Positions 22,375 to 34,126 of a stretch of 64,000 nt of DNA are shown in pieces. The DNA lies in NCBI RefSeq assembly GCF_014529535.1, contig NC_050737.1, positions 5,906,487-5,970,486 on the forward strand, given 5' to 3'. Position 1 is the stretch's first letter. The number at the start of each line of letters is the position of its first letter. This DNA is from Bradysia coprophila (taxonomy: Eukaryota; Arthropoda; Insecta; Diptera; Sciaridae). Under the pieces are notes generated by a model, which was given only the letters and a program-made list of their open reading frames with translations, had not been told where the DNA came from and searched no databases. The translations under genes and the position numbers were made by a program.

Positions 22375-22586
22375 AGTATAGTTTCCACTTAAAAAGAGCC
22401 CTCCGTTTAGCCTCCGTTTACATGACAGTTGTAAAATAGAACAAAGGAACTGTCACGTAAACGGAGTAAAAAATTGAAATAAATTCAATTTCCACTCCGT
22501 TTGCGTGACAGTTCTTTTGTTCTATTTTACAACTGTCATGTAAACGGAGGCTAAACGGAGGGCTCTTTTTAAGTGGAAACTATACT
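22375..22586. mobile_element. 212-bp palindromic MITE, copy 1 (PIF/Harbinger-like)
   Basis: Ends AGTATAGTTTCCACTTAAAA and its complement, flanked by TAA on both sides. Two long arms with CTCCGTTTAGCCTCCGTTTA surround a short asymmetric centre. An equally long copy is at 62823-63034. Three-base TWA-type duplications fit PIF/Harbinger (Tourist-like) elements; that assignment is an inference. Confidence 0.85.
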
Positions 22587-22657
22587 TAAAGATATTGTTT
22601 CGAAATCCGTCACATACGAGCTCAACGACTATCACAAATCAAAATGGTTTGAAACAA

Positions 22658-22892
22658 CGCACTTCAAGCATGAGTCGTACTCAAAATATTCTACTGAAAC
22701 TTGACGGTGTCATTTGAGTTCATTTTCATATAGTGTATTAGGTCCCTTATTTGACGTTTCGAAAATGAACCGCTCCTGCCTGGTTTATTTTACTCTGCCG
22801 TGGTCAAATGTAAAACACCGGAACACTGTTAAAAGGATCATTTCATACAAAATAGTACTCTATTTGGCAGCTATGATCACTTTCGCTTGAAA
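22658..22892. mobile_element. MITE split by another element fragment
   Basis: The left end CGCACTTCAAGCATGAGT and right end TACTCTATTTGGCAGC...CACTTTCGCTTG match the intact copy at 49978-50102. Between them sits a 95-bp half of the 43835/48055 family (22709-22803). Confidence 0.65.
22709..22803. mobile_element. Half-copy of the 48055-48256 MITE family
   Basis: Reads as the reverse complement of 48055-48150, including GTGTATTAGGTCCCTTATTT and CCTGGTTTATTTTAC. The opposite arm is missing. Confidence 0.7.
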
Positions 22893-23166
22893 TGATTTGG
22901 TTCAAAGGATTCAGAGAAATTGTATTTTCAAAGGCAGTTCATTCAAACGATGGAATTGTGTGAAGACAACCGCTTCCTTTATTGGAAAATTATGATGGCT
23001 GTATCCTTGGTGAGGAAATACCCAGAAAACTATCTATATGATGTGACTGAGTAATTTATGCGCGCTGTCGTACTATACTAACGAGAATGCTACAATTTGA
23101 ATTGTACACCTACCCACAATAAACGTCAACATGAGGAATGGTCGAATGTCAAACTTTGTATGTAGT

Positions 23167-23230
23167 GGAGGACATAGCGATTTCATATAAACAAACTCAT
23201 CTCTCATGAGGTGAAATTGCTATGTCCTCC
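23167..23230. repeat. Inverted repeat with adjacent 17-bp duplication
   Basis: Arms GGAGGACATAGCGATTTCA and TGAAATTGCTATGTCCTCC with a 26-bp loop. Immediately downstream, TTTGTATGAACAGACCA is tandemly duplicated (23233-23267). Confidence 0.65.
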
Positions 23231-23678
23231 GGTTTGTATGAACAGACCATTTGTATGAACAGACCATACCTGGTTTGTACATTCATTGCCTACCCAAACA
23301 TTTTCGGATCAATTCTAGCGACATTTCAAATTGAAAAATCCAACGTTGATTTGGTTGATTTTCATTATTTTTTCAGTATTAGGTAAATTACTCAAATTAT
23401 GAACACTCTCTTGAGCCTGTACTAGGTTCATGGGTCATAGGAAAGTATTATTTGCAGGTAATCTTCTGCGGCAATCAAAGGTCAAATGCCATGTATAGAA
23501 TTGATGGGACACACGTTGAACTGATGGAGTAAATTCCGTTGCAAAATATTATTCAAAGGTAAAAATATTTCTTTATTATTCAGTAAAACTGCGTTGACAA
23601 CATTGGTTTTGAAATTAAGGAAATTTTTTCAATTATCATTTCCATGGATTCTAGAAGAGATTAGCACCGTTTCGAGAA

Positions 23679-25036
23679 TTAAAGAAATTTAGCGATAAGT
23701 TTCACGAATTCGTCGAATTCCAAACGACCAGAATCTGTAAACAATTTTCGATTAAATCGGTCGGGTCGCTTCCTCTCAACTATTCACTTTTTGTTTCACT
23801 TACTATTTACATCTAATTCTGCCATGTATGTCTGAACAGAGGCTTCATCGTATGGCTTCTCCATAATCTCTAAGATTTCAGCAAGCGATTCAGTTGATAC
23901 ACTCCGAACACCGGCATTTTCTTCGGAGAACGTATCGAATGCTGTTTGGAAAGCTGAAAATTCGGAAAATATTATTGTTTTTAATTGAAATTTCGGATCG
24001 GAAAAGATTTTCCTTCAGTTTATCAGATTCTCATCGGAATATTTGCTTTTTGATTCGGTTGTACTCACATTCAACTTCTGCAGCGGTAAATACTCTGGCC
24101 TAAAAGGGAAAAGGGAAAATCTGAAGATTAGTGGGCTCAATTGAGGCATGATTTAATCGTTACACATTTAATTATTGTTGTGTGTCTAGAAGAATCGGGC
24201 AAACAATTTTATTGATTTAATATTTTTGTGTATAAGGGACAGTTTGTGTTTACTTATGATTGCATTTATTTATAATGTTTGATTTTTGATTACGCTTTTT
24301 AGAGTTCAATATGAGTCAAATGCAATAGTCATTTTCATATCTCGGAATACAAAGTTCAAACGAATACTGGGTAAATTTCATTCTTTAGAGGATTGATTTC
24401 GACCATGTGAAAAACCATATGAAGCCCAAAGTATATAATCCACTGAAGGTAATGCAGACCCTCAGCGGATCAGAGTTTTCACGTATCCAAACTTTGAGAT
24501 GTGTTTCCTATGCTCACAAATTGTGAGTCACAGTAAATTCACCTCAAAGTATGTATACGTGCGTAGCTGCGAACTTGCATTAACTTCAGTGGTTTATATA
24601 CTTTGATGAAGAAATACGATAAATAGTAGTACGGTCCACCGATCATCTGACTTCTGACTCGCACTTCCTTCCCACTCTTCAGCGAATGTACGTCATAAAA
24701 CGTTCGTAAACATAGTTCATAGACAGACTCAAGCGAGTGGGAAACTACTTCGAAAAACGCTGTACCATGACTTTGTGACTTTGTGTAAAGCTGAGAGTCA
24801 AGCAATGTACCATGACTTTCCGGAGCCGTTTTCCCCTATAGGACTCAAGTTTCAAATATATTTGATCTCCAGGTCTCAAAATTCGATTCTTTTTTTTTCG
24901 TTTTGCAAAACTTGCTTGCGGAAAGGAACATGAAATCCAATGAAATCGAAACTAAATTTGGTATATTTTCGAATGGATACCGGTTTATTTAACCCAACTG
25001 CGACAAACATTATCATCAAGATTTATTACTCACCAT
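23679..25036 (-). CDS. Troponin C-like EF-hand protein, single lobe
   Basis: Four coding exons: 25034-25036 (ATG only), 24069-24099, 23804-23953, 23679-23734; 240 nt, 79 residues, all introns GT-AG with phase preserved. The ATG-only first coding exon and the order of segments resemble insect troponin C genes. The protein reads MARVFTAAEVESFQTAFDTF, then a degenerate first EF-hand (SEENAGVRSVS, lacking a normal calcium loop), then one good loop DVNNSGRLEFDE (Asp1, Asn3, Ser5, Glu9, Glu12), ending FVKLIAKFL and stop. Insect troponin C is about 150-160 residues with four EF-hands in two lobes; this gene stops where the N-lobe ends, and I found no exon for a C-lobe on this strand down to 22.6 kb. 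The calcium sensor role is inferred from the family; muscle function is not demonstrated. Confidence 0.75.
24427..24605. mobile_element. hAT-like MITE inside the troponin C-like gene
   Basis: Arms CAAAGTATATAATCCACTGA and complement ending CTTTG; flanking octamers ATGAAGCC and ATGAAGAA agree at 6 of 8. Same end sequence as the element at 4150-5026. It lies in the first intron of the troponin C-like gene. Confidence 0.7.
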
Positions 25037-26289
25037 TTCTGAATATTATTCTTTTTTCTTCTTCTGCAAACTAATAATGACGTGGTTGTATGTCAATAAA
25101 TGCAACGCTGTAAATTTAGTAAAATAAATTTTGTTAAAACAAAATATTTGCTTCCACTATTCACTTAATCAACACACAGTGAATATTATTGAAATTAAAA
25201 AAAAATCTTTCCCAAAAACTTTGCGAAAAAAGCAAAATTGCAATAAATTATACTAACACTCAAACGGGATGTGTTTCAGACAACTTATATGAACAACGAT
25301 CGTCTCTCAACTAAATTCTAGACATTGCACTCTTCAAGTTATACCCTCTTTGCCGAAACACAATATATGAGTAATTGTTTGATAATATTGCACAACGATA
25401 ACGACTGACACAATCAAATATGATACGCCAGGGGTTATTTTAAGGAAATTTAAATTACTGAACAGAATTGCTCTGCAACGCATAAAAAACTTAGTGTAAA
25501 AGAGGTGCACCAGAGAATTTCATACGTTTAATCTCTCAAAGTTGTGGCATCTCCTTTGCATATCTCTTTCAAACAAAACGTATTTTATACTTGCTGATAC
25601 TGGCGAAATAGTTACACGCACGCGGCACGCTAGTGGTTCACTTGAAAGTCGCCGACTGTACGAAAATACTGAATTTTCACAAATATTTAAATAGATTTTG
25701 GTAAGTTTCAGCAATTTTAAATTCCTTAAAATAGGCACTGATATACGGTTTATATGAACATCCACAAGCGGTGCATCAATTCTTTTAAAGAAAACCAAAA
25801 CAAATAGAATTATGTTAGCATTACCGTTTCGGTGTATGAATGTACATTACTAATCTACAATATTATCACCATAGGGTGGTAATATGTATAATCTGGTAAT
25901 ATTCGAGTGTATCTAGTTCGAGTAAATTTGTATAAAATCGAAAGAATTTTTAAATCATATAACTGCGGCTGAACCAAAATACTTTCCTCCTTCTGATCAA
26001 ATATATATGTCAAATCGGATACTTACGATGTACAGTCAAAAAACACCACCGCCCATCTCTAAAGGGTACATTAGATCTACTCTGAATGCTGCATTCGGAA
26101 CAGGGGACGGTATGAGCGAGTATAATTAACTATTTGATAGTGATGGAGATCGACTGATACCTCACATATCCAGGCACTAATCCAAATGACCGATTTAACC
26201 AAAAGCTTCTTTTCTCGGAATGGTGAAAGCTTTTTTATATTTTTCAAATTTATTAGAAATTCTTGCATGATATGCATATGCAATACGAC
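25037..26289. other. Intergenic, nothing recognised
   Basis: Upstream of the troponin C-like gene. The 92-codon open frame at 25520-25798 (-) has no recognisable motif and is probably chance. Confidence 0.4.
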
Positions 26290-26338
26290 TACACACACGG
26301 AATTTTGAAAACCGACACATTTTCTGTTTCTGTGTTTT

Positions 26339-29300
26339 TTTTTTTAAGGAAATATTAGTTTATTCATGTTTGACAAATTATAACATTTTATAAATAAAAA
26401 ATTTCATCCATCTGCACAGTGTCCGGAATTGTGCCCATCACACATGCAGCATTGTTTTGCTGTATCGCCAGCGAAATTCGTTGATATAGAAATTGAATTG
26501 ATCTTGGGTCACCGGTAACTTTTTCCAATCTCTTGCCGACAGTATAGAAAAATTCTTTTGCTTCATTAGACCACGATCCCATTGTTTCTACTGCCAAAGC
26601 AACGAACTTATAATTTTGACTTTTGATTTGCTTGTACAAATTATGCTTTTTTGTAACCGCTGAATCTGCTGCGGATCCTGCTTTTACCGATGTTCGTTTG
26701 ATATACGAATCTGCAAATGTGTTAACGCAGGTAGCGTCCCATACAACGCATTGTCCTTTTGTCCACGGAATCAAAGACATACCATCTGGACGTTTGCCGT
26801 CGTCGCGGTAAAGACCGGTTGGTTCCAATTTTGCTGGTACCTCGATTGATCGTAGAACTCTCGCGGTTGTATCGTTCATTTTTGAATGCCGTGAGAATCT
26901 GCCTTTACTATTTACACAATTCAATCCATGACGACCATCTGATTTCACATTTTCACCGCAATTACAAGTGTGTGGCCTGCAAATGTCGCTTCCTATTCGC
27001 AGTGCCATGCCAATTCGTAATTGATTGTTATTTAAGAAAGTACCGACATTAGCAGAAGGAATTGCGTTTAGCCAATGACCTGATTCCACTGTTTGAGATG
27101 CCAAAAATCTTGCTTTTTCTTGAGGAGAGTTGAAATTCATTGACTTGATAATTCTTTTCAAATTAATCGAATCCCAATTACGTTGAAATTCTGGTACTTT
27201 AGGTATTTGATTTGGATTTAGCTTGTTCCATTCTGTAACTGCATCCTCAAAATGATGAATCAAAAACTCGCCTGATGAATTATTCATTATTTGTGAAACG
27301 AGATTCTTTGATCCATAACTTGATGATAGAAACGATGGTAGTGCTAGGTCCTCAGATTTTCTAATACCCAATCCTCCAAGTTTTATTGGTAAACTTGCTT
27401 GTTTCCATTGCTCCTCATTGATTTGAATGTTCAAAATTGTTTCCAAAGAATTTTTCATTGCTTCATCAACTCTTGAAGTAAAACTTCCATGTTTCCAAAC
27501 CGGATTAGTCCGCAAGAGATATGTCAACTTTGGAATCCCGAAACATTTCTTTAAGATAACATATCCCACATGTGCATTCAATTTTGGTAGACGATCGAAA
27601 AGAGCTGATAATCTTGCGAATGCCTCACTTGAAAAATGATCAAAACCGTCTTCCAGGATTGGTGATCCGAGTAAATTTAAATTGACTGAGTTTGTTACTT
27701 GAATGTTTGGAGCCAATTTTTCGAATTCGGAAATCAAGTTTTCATCTCTTTGACCATTGCAAAAATATAGCTCGCATTTATTTGGATTCACCTCTAATCC
27801 AATTCACTTTGACTGTTCTATTAAATTCTTGAAATCGGCCAATACCTTTTCTGGGAAATCGCATAACGTTCCATCGTCTAAATACCATAAGTTCAAATCT
27901 GATGTTAATGAATTGACAATTGGCTGGATTGCAAGGCTGAATGCTAACGGACCGGCTGGGTCTCCCTGTTGAGCTCCTACTTCAGACAAAATCATGTTTT
28001 CTCCATAGAACAGATATGATGGTGTTGAATAACATTGCCATAAATAAGGGAACATTTTCGGAGCATGTTGTTTGATTTCAGATAGCATGACATCACGTTC
28101 AACAGAGTTGAAAGCATTTCGGAAATCGATTTTAAGTAAGACTTTTGTCGTGTTCTTTGAGGCTATAACAGTGGACCTAGTTGCATGGATTGCAGCTTCG
28201 CATCCTAATTTTGTTGCGAAACCAACTTGATGAGGACGGAAGTATTCACCAATTTCGTTTCTTATCTTTGCGCAAGCTAATTTCGAAACCAACCTTCTGA
28301 AATAATTACCGACGGCTATCGGACGGATTCCTCCACATTTCTTCTGTAATGCGCATAGTGCAGCTCCAAACACGTACTTGCAAATATCTTTGTTTATTTT
28401 GCCACTCAAGATGAAATTGCATAGACGTGTGATTGCTGATAGTGCTTGAACTCCTGCATCGCCTGCAGAATGTGAAATTATATCTTTGATGAATTGTGGA
28501 CTTAAACCGTCGAATCCACTTGCTGAACCATGCTTGAATGAATTAATTGCCTTCTTTACATGTTTTTCGTTGACTATATAGAATTCCATTTTTTCAGTCG
28601 GTTCTTCTGGAAGTTCTAACGATCGAGATGGCGATGGATGTTTCTTTTTAAGTTCTTGTAGAGTATTTGTATCCGAAATAGCCAATGATTCGTTTGAGGT
28701 TAACAATCTGACTGCACCTCGAATGTCGAAATCAGCTACTTTAGCTTCGACTCGTTCGATCAATTTTTCTTCTGATGTCTTGGTGTTCTTCTTATTGCTC
28801 TTCGATGATTTCACATTTGGCAAAATGAAGTTTGAAATATTTGATTTTACTGAAGAAACCAATGAATTTGTTTTACTTTTTTCCGGTGCATGAAGTGCTT
28901 TGTATGAATAAAGTAATAAGTTCTCCCAAGCTGAATCATCGTTATTTGATATACAAGCATTCAGTATTGATGTCAATTTTGAAGCTGCTAGTATCCTCGC
29001 TCCTTTCGGAATTCTGTGTAACAAGCGGATTTTTCGTTTATAACTTCCAATATATTTCAGATGGTCTGTTGCCTCGTTTCGATCTTCACTTGATTTAACG
29101 TCGTTTAATGGTACTCCAGGATGCTTTGCTGCCGAATGAATACGTAAACCTTTTTTTAGTTGCAAACGATTTTTGAAGTTCTTTCGGACAGAGCTGGCAT
29201 GTATGTCTTGACTCAGTGCTAGCAGTGTCTTCTACATTTGAAATTTTCGGAACATTGGAAATCGAAGTCACATTTGATTCATCAGAAGCCATTTGATAAT

Positions 29301-30045
29301 AGATACCACTTTCGATGATGAATGATTTTCTTGAAGTCGGTTTTAACAAACGAAAGTGGCCATTATCTGGTGGACCAGTGAAGCTCAAGAACATGATTGG
29401 CTTATTGTTGTTCAATTCAGGATTGTTACTTAGACCAAAATCAAAACAGTTGAATTGATCATCATCTGTAATACGAACGACAAATCCAATGAAGCCGAAC
29501 ATTTCTGAAGCTGCTGTAAGTTCAGTGAAAGTTCCATAATTGCCTGGCTCAGACATATATTCAAAATAATCGATTTTTCCTTTTCCGTCGCTGTATCGAC
29601 TATCGTTCAAATTCAATAAGGATGGTATCTGTTTGTGGTTATTGAAAATTAGAGTATTTTTGAACCTGTCCCAATTTGATTGAAAGCAATTTGAACTCGG
29701 TGAAATGATATGATTCACTATTTCCAGCCGGAGTGCGTTAATTGTCTTTGGAATTGACTTGAAAATTTTGTTCTTTCCCTTCATAAACTGAAAGATAGAT
29801 TCAAACAAACAATTGCCGTTGCCTTCATTTTCTATGACTTCGAAATGTTGTGAATTCGTTTTTGATTTCTTGCGTAAGTCTGTTGATTCGATTCTGAAAA
29901 TTTCTTTCGGCATCATATTCGGAAGTGAATCTGCTCCTCCTGAATCACTTTCCATTGTTTCGCATCAATAAATAGATAAATTAAATCGGTTTTCTTCTAT
30001 TTTTTTTCCGGAGAAAATATTGTTGCGACTTCTTTCAGATAAGCC
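26339..30045 (-). mobile_element. RLE-type LINE with OTU domain, near full length
   Basis: A 3.7-kb non-LTR retrotransposon on the minus strand. Its 3' end is a short A tract (T run at 26339-26345), and the insertion is flanked by a 10-bp duplication TCTGTGTTTT (26329-26338 and 30046-30055), the hallmark of target-primed reverse transcription. About 90 bp of 5' leader precede the ATG at 29955. The short 3' UTR contains AATAAA. The coding region is interrupted twice (one frameshift near 29.16 kb, one in-frame stop near 27.80 kb), so this copy is dead but young-looking. It resembles R2-group elements by its restriction-like endonuclease, but the N-terminal OTU protease is unusual there. Confidence 0.85.
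26388..29955 (-). pseudogene. LINE polyprotein: OTU - zinc finger - reverse transcriptase - RLE endonuclease
   Basis: About 1190 codons in three segments. Segment 1 (29095-29955): OTU-type cysteine protease with NGNCLFESI (Cys49), NYGTFTELTAASE and the His block NGHFRLL (His200), then a C2H2-like start CQLCPKEL. Segment 2 (27804-29165): the rest of the finger (LRIHSAAKHPG), a linker, then reverse transcriptase motifs ASGFDGLSPQFIK, GGIRPIAVGN, LLKIDFRNAFNSV, GAQQGDPAGPLAFSL and the catalytic WYLDDG. Segment 3 (26388-27791): NPNKCELYF and LLGSPI, thumb, a CCHC knuckle CNCGENVKSDGRHGLNC, then the restriction-like endonuclease with KRPDGMSL, VVWDATC and LAVETMGSW. No APE-type endonuclease is seen between OTU and RT. 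The combination recalls Dualen/RandI elements but lacks their second endonuclease. Confidence 0.85.
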
Positions 30046-30204
30046 TCTGTGTTTTACTTTCTAAGTTTCTGTTTTCTCCATATAAAAATACATGCAAAAT
30101 TCACAAAAAATCAGTAAACCGCGAAACAGAAGCTGTGTCGGTTTTCAAAATTCCGCGAGTGTAATTATTAAACTCGATTTATGCAAGGCTGTAAACTGTT
30201 GAAC

Positions 30205-30268
30205 ATTCTGTGGTTTATATAGTGGTTGGAGATTCCAAAAGCTCCAACCACTATATAAACCACAGAAT
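30205..30268. repeat. Perfect palindrome, 27-bp arms
   Basis: Left arm 30205-30231 and right arm 30242-30268 are exact complements (core GGTTTATATAGTGGTTGGAG), with a 10-bp loop. It could be a miniature element or a structured RNA; nothing in the sequence decides. Confidence 0.8.
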
Positions 30269-31226
30269 TTATTATAAAGAAGAATCATGTAAATACTGTG
30301 GAGAACGTCGAAAGCTTGTAGCAATAATCATTTTCGAGCTATGTTACAAATTACATGGATCATCCCATCTAATAAATTAGTTTTTAGGTACAAAGAGGAT
30401 AGCAGAATCTCTTTGTTCACCTTGTTTCCTTTCTTTTATCTCTTTATCTCTGGTTTTACGGACGACTTTTGCACATTCTTATCAAATGCACAAAAATTAA
30501 ATTAAATTAGAAAAGTAGTCTTATCGAACATTTAACGTCGAACGAACATTTGCAGGAAGGTCACCAGACCCACATGTATCAGTATCGGTGTATAGTTGAA
30601 CACGTAAAACAGATTAAATAAATTTAACTTTAACCTAGACAAACAGATTCTTTTAATGAATTGAAAATCTAACTGCACCAAATCGCATTTACATTGTTGC
30701 TCCGTACAGTAAATAATACTTGGGAGAGTTTTTACTTAAAAACAGGCATTTGTTGAACAATTAATATACAAGCCAAACGTTTCCAATTATAAACAAAAAT
30801 TTCGCGAATCGAGTAAAAGACACATTGTAGTCATCATCGCATTGGTGATAACAGGTTTATAAGTATTTTCTGACATTACGATAATAACAGGGGTCCAATG
30901 TACCAACTCAAATATTTAAATTAAGGAGCTCTATGTATCGAATATCTATATAATTTTTCAAGTTATCTCACCTTACACACTCCTTACATATAAAATTGAA
31001 GCAAAATAAAGGGGGGGAAAGTGGGAGAAACTGACGATTTGCTTATTCACCATTTTGGTAATAGGCTAAGTTTGAAGGCGAAGTATGTCGATCAGTCCTT
31101 TCTGTTCACATAAAAGTTGAATTATTTTGTTTAAAGCTTTCATTAAGTCCCTCAGTTACGGAAGTGTAAATGAAAGAAGATACCAATCCAGAAAAATCGA
31201 TTTATAATAGTACATTACTATACCAG
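30269..31226. other. Intergenic, nothing recognised
   Basis: AT-rich, with no exon or clear repeat arms. Confidence 0.4.
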
Positions 31227-31313
31227 TGAAGTAATTTGATATCTCGTATCCAGATCGGGCTGAAGCCCTCGCATACTTTTACTCATCGTGATACGAGATA
31301 TCAAATTATTTCA
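31227..31313. mobile_element. Short inverted-repeat element, copy 2
   Basis: Arms TGAAGTAATTTGATATCTCG and its near-perfect complement around the same GGCTGAAGCCCTC core as 522-595. Better preserved than copy 1. Confidence 0.7.
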
Positions 31314-31508
31314 CGTGTAAAGTATGGCGTTTTACTTTACGAGCGAGGGAAAGGGTCTTCACTAGTGAGGGAAAGGCCAAATTACCTCACTAGTAAAGTA
31401 AAATCATATTATATCTGCTTAGAACGATAATCTCGATGTTATCCCTGAAGGGCAAATTTGTGTATCTCGAATCTCGATATATATCTGTTCTCGGCAGATA
31501 AAATAGCG

Positions 31509-31619
31509 TATGCACCTCTGTCTAAAATGTTTATTTTGACCAATTGGATTATGTATCGAGCCAAAGGCATGGTACATAATCTGATTCGTTAAAATAAACA
31601 TTTTAGATAGAGGTGCATA
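31509..31619. mobile_element. Hairpin MITE, TA-flanked
   Basis: 47-bp arms starting TATGCACCTCTGTCTAAAAT and ending in the complement, with a loop of about 17 bp. Possible TA target duplication. Non-coding. Confidence 0.7.
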
Positions 31620-32092
31620 ATCTACTATTAACAATGTGTGGATAACAGTTTGTTTACAAGTACTTTGGGACGAAAATCGTTACTTTATCGTCCTGTAAAT
31701 GAAGATAAATCACCTTTCGCAACCATTGTCATGAAAAGTTTTGTATGTAACTCGGGGAAAATGATTTCCCTCTAATATAGTAATAATTATTAAACCCTCT
31801 TAAACCCGTACCAAGTACACCCGACTAATGTCTTTACCATTACATATATTGTTCCTCCTTTTGCCTGCATCCAACGTTTTTACAACAAGTGATAACTAAA
31901 CTTGTTTTACCTTTTACCTAATGAAGGCAATTATAAGATGAGTATATTTGAGTCCGTTCCCGAACCATGTGCCTGGTTAAATTATAGTATGAAACATATC
32001 CTTCTTGCCATGTAATAAAAAGAAATTTTTAATTTATTTGGGGAAGACAATTTAATTGCACATTTTACTGAAATTCACAAAATTCGATTATT

Positions 32093-34126
32093 TTAACAAA
32101 AAAGGTTTTCTTGGCTTTTCTTCAGCACAAGAATAGACTGTCTCTTTTTATCGTGTCGTATGATTTTATCATTCCATACAACATCGCTAACAACATCACC
32201 ATTGGCTTTACCATTTGTAGCTGCATTCATAATTGCCAACATTTCAAAAGCGGTGCGTTTATGTTCAGCTGTCCACTTTGTAGGTACTTCCGCAGGAACT
32301 GGTTCCGTTTCGTCGCTCACATTCATTTTATCTTCTTTCGATATATTTTTCACTTTATTCAGACCGAATAATCCGAATATCGATTTGCGTTTACTTTCAA
32401 CGACCTTTTGACTGTCTTTTGAATTACTGGAACTACTTGATGAACTCGAAGTCAAATCAGAGGTCGAGCTAGGCTTCTTGGTAAACGCTTTCTCTGATTC
32501 TTTACTTTGACTGTTTGCATCGGTCGCAGAACGTTGATTTGATGTTGGTCGAGGTGGTAGTGCAGGTGGCTGATCGTGAACTTTTTCTTTTAATTTGTGT
32601 GTTGATTTGAATGAAACTATCCTTCGAAACTCCTTCGGTCGTCGAAGCATTTCGGAATCAATTTTTGCAGCTGTTGGCATCACTACCGACTCATTTGGTT
32701 CAATCGACATTGTACTTTCATCGTACCGTATCGGTTTCATGCAAATATTTTCCTTGTTCGAAATAGTGGACGATCCAATTTTCTGATTATATCGTTTGTC
32801 CGCTTTGATCATTTTCTCCTTGGCCATTCGTTCCAAATTTTTTATTTTCCGTTCTCGTATCACCAGAGACCGTTCGCGGTTCTTCAATTCGTTTTCTTTA
32901 TTTTTCAGCACGTCCTCTTGACTCCGTATTGCCTCCAATCTGCGTCGCAATGCTTCGTTGAATATGTCCTCAGTCACTTCTTTTGGGTCATCGCGACAAC
33001 ATTTCACGCATTTCACGCAATCCAAAGCGGATTGTTGGACTACATTTGCAGAATTCGTAGCCTCGCTGCCTTGTTCAGGGACAGAAGCATTTTTAGGAAA
33101 AATTTCACGTCGAACGGAATAGAAGATCTCCTCTCGCAGATCCTTGGTACTATCTTGATCGAAATTGCGAGTACTTGAGAGATCGGGTGTGAAAACACTA
33201 GCAACTTTGTCTTTTACCAAGTTCGGTAGTGAACTGTCTAAAGACACCACATTCGAGACCACAGTTGGATGATGAAGAATCACTTCAATGGATGGACGAT
33301 AGCCGGACTCAACATTCAGCAAGAATGAGATTATTTTCTGCATGTCACTCGAATACATGTCCGGAATACGATTAAACCGGCCATCGACGATATTCTTCGA
33401 CAAAGATTCCATATGTCTTCCGGTGAATGGTGGGACCAGCGCACACAATTCGTAGATCAGGCATCCCAACGACCAAATGTCACTCTTTCGATTGTACTTT
33501 GTGCCTCGTATAATTTCCGGACTCATATAGAACGGCGTTCCGACAACACTTTCAGCAAAATTGTTCTCGCCTTTTAGCATTCGAGCCAAACCGAAATCTC
33601 CTAATTTTACGTTGCCGCAAGAGTCTAAATAAACGTTGGCAGGCTTTATATCCCGATGCAAAATGCTGAGAGATGCTTTGTACGAATGACATCCCTGAAT
33701 TGCCTTGGACAGTTGATAGAGAACGCGCCAGATAAATTGTTCCTCTATGTGACACTTTTCGGCTACACAGCGTCGGATCAACATTGACAAATCACCTCCT
33801 TCACAGCATTCCATTATGATGTACAACGTTTTCGTCTCCTTATTAAGTATGTGGTTGAAGTACCTGTGAAACGAAAGTTGATAAGAAATCACATGGTCGA
33901 ATCAAAGAGCACATTATACGCACTGGACAATGTTCGGATGTGAAAGTTGCTTGAGCAGATTGATTTCGGTGACCAATAGCTGTTTCTTGTCTTCGTCAAA
34001 TGCACTGTAGTCGATTGATTTCCATACGAAAATTTTCTCGGTTAATTTGTTTCGCACTTTGAAACAAGTCCCAAATGTTCCGGTGCCCATAACCGACAGC
34101 ACTTCATAGTCGAGTAGTTTTGTCAT
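32093..34126 (-). CDS. Nek2: NIMA-related kinase Nek2
   Basis: Two exons, 33924-34126 and 32093-33863, joined CA|G across a 60-bp intron (GTGCGT...TTTCACAG); 657 residues. The kinase domain covers about residues 7-260: glycine loop GTGTFG at 14-19, Lys36 in FVWKSID, HRDIKPAN at 137-144, DFG at 157-159 and GTPFYMSPE. ECCEGGDLSMLI and SDIWSLGCLIYELCALVPPF are typical of NEK2. A charged coiled coil follows (RRRLEAIRSQEDVLKNKEN onward), then a Ser-rich tail. Two KEN motifs (KNKENEL, SNKENIC) are candidate APC/C degrons. By family knowledge NEK2 phosphorylates centrosomal linker and spindle proteins at mitotic entry. The exon junction is fixed by homology: NIVQ continues into YFNHIL. Confidence 0.95.

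Larger units (their letters stand above)
26290..30163. mobile_element. TA-flanked MITE split by a LINE insertion
   Basis: The two halves, 26290-26338 and 30046-30163, have inverted ends CGGAATTTTGAAAACCGACA and its complement, each bordered by TA. An uninterrupted relative of about 150 bp at 58163-58316 shows the original continuous sequence, which proves that the 3.7-kb LINE was inserted later. Confidence 0.85.

Noticed and set aside
22600-23678. Search for a missing troponin C C-lobe exon downstream
   Set aside because: No EF-hand loop with flanking splice sites found; the region is mostly miniature transposon sequence.
26290-30163. A novel reverse-transcriptase element bounded by terminal inverted repeats
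   Set aside because: The inverted ends belong to a MITE; the continuous copy at 58163-58316 and the 10-bp duplication with A tail show that the LINE inserted into it.
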